Below are positions 5,846-6,065 of a stretch of DNA of 6,065 nt, in pieces. The notes beneath the pieces are model-generated. The model saw only the letters and a list, made by a program, of their open reading frames with translations. It did not search any database and was not told where the DNA came from. The number at the start of each line of letters is the position of its first letter. Position 1 is the first letter of the stretch. This DNA comes from Chromatiaceae bacterium. GTDB taxonomy: Bacteria; Pseudomonadota; Gammaproteobacteria; Chromatiales; Chromatiaceae. The stretch is taken from positions 1 to 6,065 of the forward strand of contig JAEHCY010000284.1 of the NCBI GenBank assembly GCA_016880695.1, read 5' to 3'. The position numbers and the translations under genes were made by a program.

Positions 5846-6065
5846 ATGGAGTCGAAAGGCACGATGGAATCCTTGCTGTCGGTTGCAGGCCTCACCACCT
5901 GGATCGGCGCGGTGCTTCGGCCGGCGCGGGTAGTCGACGGGGTAGATCTTGCCATCCGCCGCGGGGAGACCTTCGCCCTGCTAGGCGAGTCGGGTTGTGG
6001 CAAGTCCATGACCGCGCTCTCGCTGATGCGGCTTCTGCCGCCGGCGGCGCGGATCGTGGCGGGAA
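5846..6065 (+). CDS. DppD/OppD-like ABC transporter ATPase, N-terminal part (cut by window end)
   Basis: The frame is open to the right edge, giving 73 full codons. It shows a typical ABC N-terminus with LLSVAGLTTWIG (10-21), RVVDGVDLAIRRGETFALLGES (starting near 28) and the Walker A motif GESGCGKS (47-54). SMTALSLMRLLP follows, as in OppD/DppD proteins. It would bind and hydrolyse ATP on the cytoplasmic side and drive the importer. The ATG at 5846 comes 6 nt after the permease stop and has GAG 5 nt upstream. An in-frame ATG at 5864 (MESLLSV), preceded by AAAGG, gives a more usual family N-terminus and is a real alternative. The Q-loop, signature and Walker B lie beyond the window. Whether this is a single ATPase followed by an OppF-like gene, or a fused double ATPase like YejF, cannot be seen. 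Confidence 0.93.
   Translation, partial: MESKGTMESLLSVAGLTTWIGAVLRPARVVDGVDLAIRRGETFALLGESGCGKSMTALSLMRLLPPAARIVAG

Overview
The window looks like chromosomal DNA from a GC-rich gammaproteobacterium. The proteins resemble gammaproteobacterial families: FabI is very close to the E. coli enzyme, and a PpiD-like C-terminus sits beside it. Long shadow ORFs lie opposite the real genes, as expected in GC-rich DNA. The species cannot be named from this window; a purple-sulfur or related (Chromatiales-type) lineage is only a guess. There are no insertion sequences, CRISPR repeats, tRNA or rRNA genes, or signs of recent transfer.

Layout. Positions 1-130 hold the last 42 codons of a plus-strand gene that is probably ppiD, a periplasmic chaperone. 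A short gap with a strong GC-rich hairpin (141-168) separates it from the convergent fabI gene (976 down to 200), which encodes enoyl-ACP reductase of fatty acid synthesis. A region of about 200 bp (977-1173) lies between fabI and a divergent plus-strand operon and probably carries promoters for both. It holds a plausible sigma70-type promoter (1100-1128) and a 13-bp palindrome (1128-1140) where transcription of the operon would be expected to begin.

From 1174 to the right edge runs an Opp/Dpp-type (peptide/nickel family) ABC import operon. It encodes a 735-aa solute-binding lipoprotein (1174-3381), a DppB-like permease (3378-4355), a DppC-like permease (4433-5839) and the start of a DppD/OppD-like ATPase (5846 onward, cut by the window end). 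The binding protein would capture a peptide-like ligand in the periplasm, the two permeases form the channel, and the ATPase powers transport. The order ppiD, fabI, peptide-type ABC transporter recalls the Pseudomonas aeruginosa PA1805-PA1811 neighbourhood, as I remember it.

The unusual parts are inside the transporter. The binding protein has an N-terminal lipobox and also a C-terminal membrane helix. The second permease is about half again as long as DppC because of an extra N-terminal helix and an inserted block of about 160 residues. The 77-nt gap between the permease genes holds a perfect 20-bp palindrome inside a 25-codon ORF. That ORF overlaps the upstream stop as ATGA, is in frame with the second permease and stops 3 nt before it. 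I see no clearly new defence or mobile system here; the novelty is an under-characterised variant of a peptide importer and its possible translational coupling.
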